Assembly: GCA_964036045.1 (NCBI GenBank)
Contig: CAXIWF010000569.1
Span: forward strand, 1-64,000
Length of the DNA stretch: 64,000 bases
Source of the DNA: Eutreptiella sp. 'Long Island Sound 2002'
Lineage: Eukaryota; Euglenozoa; Euglenophyceae; Eutreptiales; Eutreptiaceae
Direction of reading: 5' to 3'
The notes under the pieces are model-generated. The model was not told the DNA's origin, did no database searches, and was given only the letters and a program-made list of their open reading frames with translations. The position numbers and the translations under genes are program-made. Shown piece by piece: positions 62,701 through 64,000 of the stretch. Position 1 is the stretch's first letter; the number at the start of each line of letters is the position of its first letter.

Positions 62701-64000
62701 ATGTACCAGTGCCATGTACCAGTGCCATGTACTAGTGCCATGTACCAGTGCCATGTACTAGTGCCATGTACCAGTGCTATGTACCAGTGCCATGTACCAG
62801 TGCCATGTACTAGTGCCATGTACCAGTGCCATGTACCAGTGCCATGTACCAGTGCCATGTACCAGTGCCATGTACCAGTGCTATGTACCAGTGCTATGTA
62901 CCAGTGCCATGTACCAGTGCCATGTACCAGTGCCATGTACCAGTGCTATGTACCAGTGCCATGTAGCAGTGCCATGTACCAGTGCCATGTACCAGTGCCA
63001 TGTACCAGTGCCATGTACCAGTGCCATGTACCAGTGCTATGTACCAGTGCTATGTACCAGTGCCATGTACCAGTGCTATGTACCAGTGCTATGTACCAGT
63101 GCCATGTACCAGTGCCATGTACCAGTGCCATGTACCAGTGCTATGTACCAGTGCCATGTACCAGTGCCATGTACCAGTGCCATGTACCAGTGCCATGTAC
63201 CAGTGCTATGTACCAGTGCTATGTACCAGTGCTATGTACCAGTGCCATGTACCAGTGCCATGTACCAGTGCCATGTACCAGTGCTATGTACCGGTGCCAT
63301 GTACCAGTGCCATGTACCAGTGCTATGTACCAGTGCTATGTACCAGTGCTATGTACCAGTGCCATGTACCAGTGCCATGTACCAGTGCTATGTACCAGTG
63401 CTATGTACCAGTGCCATGTACCAGTGCCATGTACCAGTGCCATTTACTAGTGCTATGTACCAGTGCCATGTACCAGTGCCATGTACCAGTGCTATGTACC
63501 AGTGCTATGTACCAGTGCTATGTACCAGTGCCATGTACCAGTGCCATGTACCAGTGCTATGTACCAGTGCCATGTACCAGTGCCATGTACCAGTGCCATG
63601 TACTAGTGCCATGTACCAGTGCCATGTACCAGTGCCATGTACCGGTGCCATGTACCAGTGCCATGTACCAGTGCTATGTACCAGTGCTATGTACCAGTGC
63701 TATGTACCAGTGCCACGTACCAGTGCCATGTACCAGTGCCATGTACCAGTGCCATGTACCAGTGCCATGTACCAGTGCCATGTACCAGTGCCATGTACCA
63801 GTGCTATGTACCGGTGCCATGTACCAGTGCCATGTACCAGTGCCATGTACCAGTGCTATGTACCAGTGCCATGTACCAGTGCCATGTACCAGTGCCATGT
63901 ACCAGTGCCATGTACCAGTGCCATGTACCAGTGCCATGTACCAGTGCCATGTACCAGTGCCATGTACCAGTGCCATGTACCAGTGCCATGTACCAGTGCC
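59776..64000 (-). repeat. 13-bp satellite, inverted block G
   Basis: About 325 units in inverted orientation running off the end of the window. A rare CCATGATCCAGTG variant (TA to AT swap) recurs near 60,038, 60,936, 61,237 and 62,404, usually followed three units later by ACTAGTGCC, which marks another higher-order repeat. Disrupted units occur near 60,553, 61,054, 61,195, 61,226 and 61,259. TGCTATG variants become dense after 62,880. No gene is seen. Confidence 0.95.

Noticed and set aside
1-64000. CRISPR array or telomere
   Set aside because: The repeats are contiguous with no spacers, so it is not CRISPR. A simple chromosome-end telomere is excluded by the internal orientation switch and by satellite on both sides of both elements.

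Overview
The window is eukaryotic repeat DNA, probably from a subtelomeric, pericentromeric or otherwise heterochromatic region. About 52.8 kb of the 64 kb is one 13-bp satellite, read as ACATGGCACTGGT on the plus strand up to 43.44 kb and in the opposite orientation (ACCAGTGCCATGT) from there to the end. I see no cellular gene, tRNA, rRNA, CRISPR array, bacterial operon or canonical telomere repeat. The species cannot be named from the sequence. The unique parts are GC-rich, and the main element is a non-LTR retrotransposon with apurinic-type endonuclease, reverse transcriptase and RNase H-like regions, so the host is a eukaryote such as a protist, alga or fungus.

Layout: 1-2,350 is almost perfectly homogeneous satellite. 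2,351-29,830 is variant-rich satellite with clear higher-order repeats, marked for example by ACTAGT units spaced 689 and 806 bp apart. 29,831-30,190 is a scrambled junction. 30,191-32,630 is a second near-homogeneous block and 32,631-33,157 is variable satellite. 33,158-42,633 is a 9.5-kb non-LTR retrotransposon on the minus strand (element 1). 42,634-43,446 is a short satellite remnant. At about 43,447 the satellite flips orientation. 43,447-58,069 is inverted satellite. 58,070-59,775 is a 1.7-kb plus-strand non-autonomous relative (element 2), and 59,776-64,000 is satellite again.

Element 1 has a 5' region with a conserved hairpin, ORF1 (coiled coil, then a serine/arginine-rich tail), and ORF2 starting 8 nt after the ORF1 TAA. 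ORF2 carries an endonuclease, an intact-looking reverse transcriptase, an RNase H-like region and a CCHC knuckle, followed by a C-terminal part split over two frames. The 3' end is a shared non-coding block and (TCC)7. Both reading frames are interrupted only by TAG (five times) and TAA (once), never by TGA. This suggests either codon reassignment or a biased mutational process. Element 2 keeps about 100 nt of the same 5' end and about 370 nt of the same 3' end, including exactly (TCC)7, but its interior is a 30-bp repeat array in which each unit can form a hairpin. It looks like a non-autonomous partner mobilised by element 1-type proteins.

Both elements lie in the same polarity relative to the satellite, both are flanked by 6-8 bp target-site duplications of satellite sequence, and both join the satellite at a CC|A step that merges with the (TCC)n tail. 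I consider this satellite-dwelling LINE and its partner the most likely undescribed system in the window.
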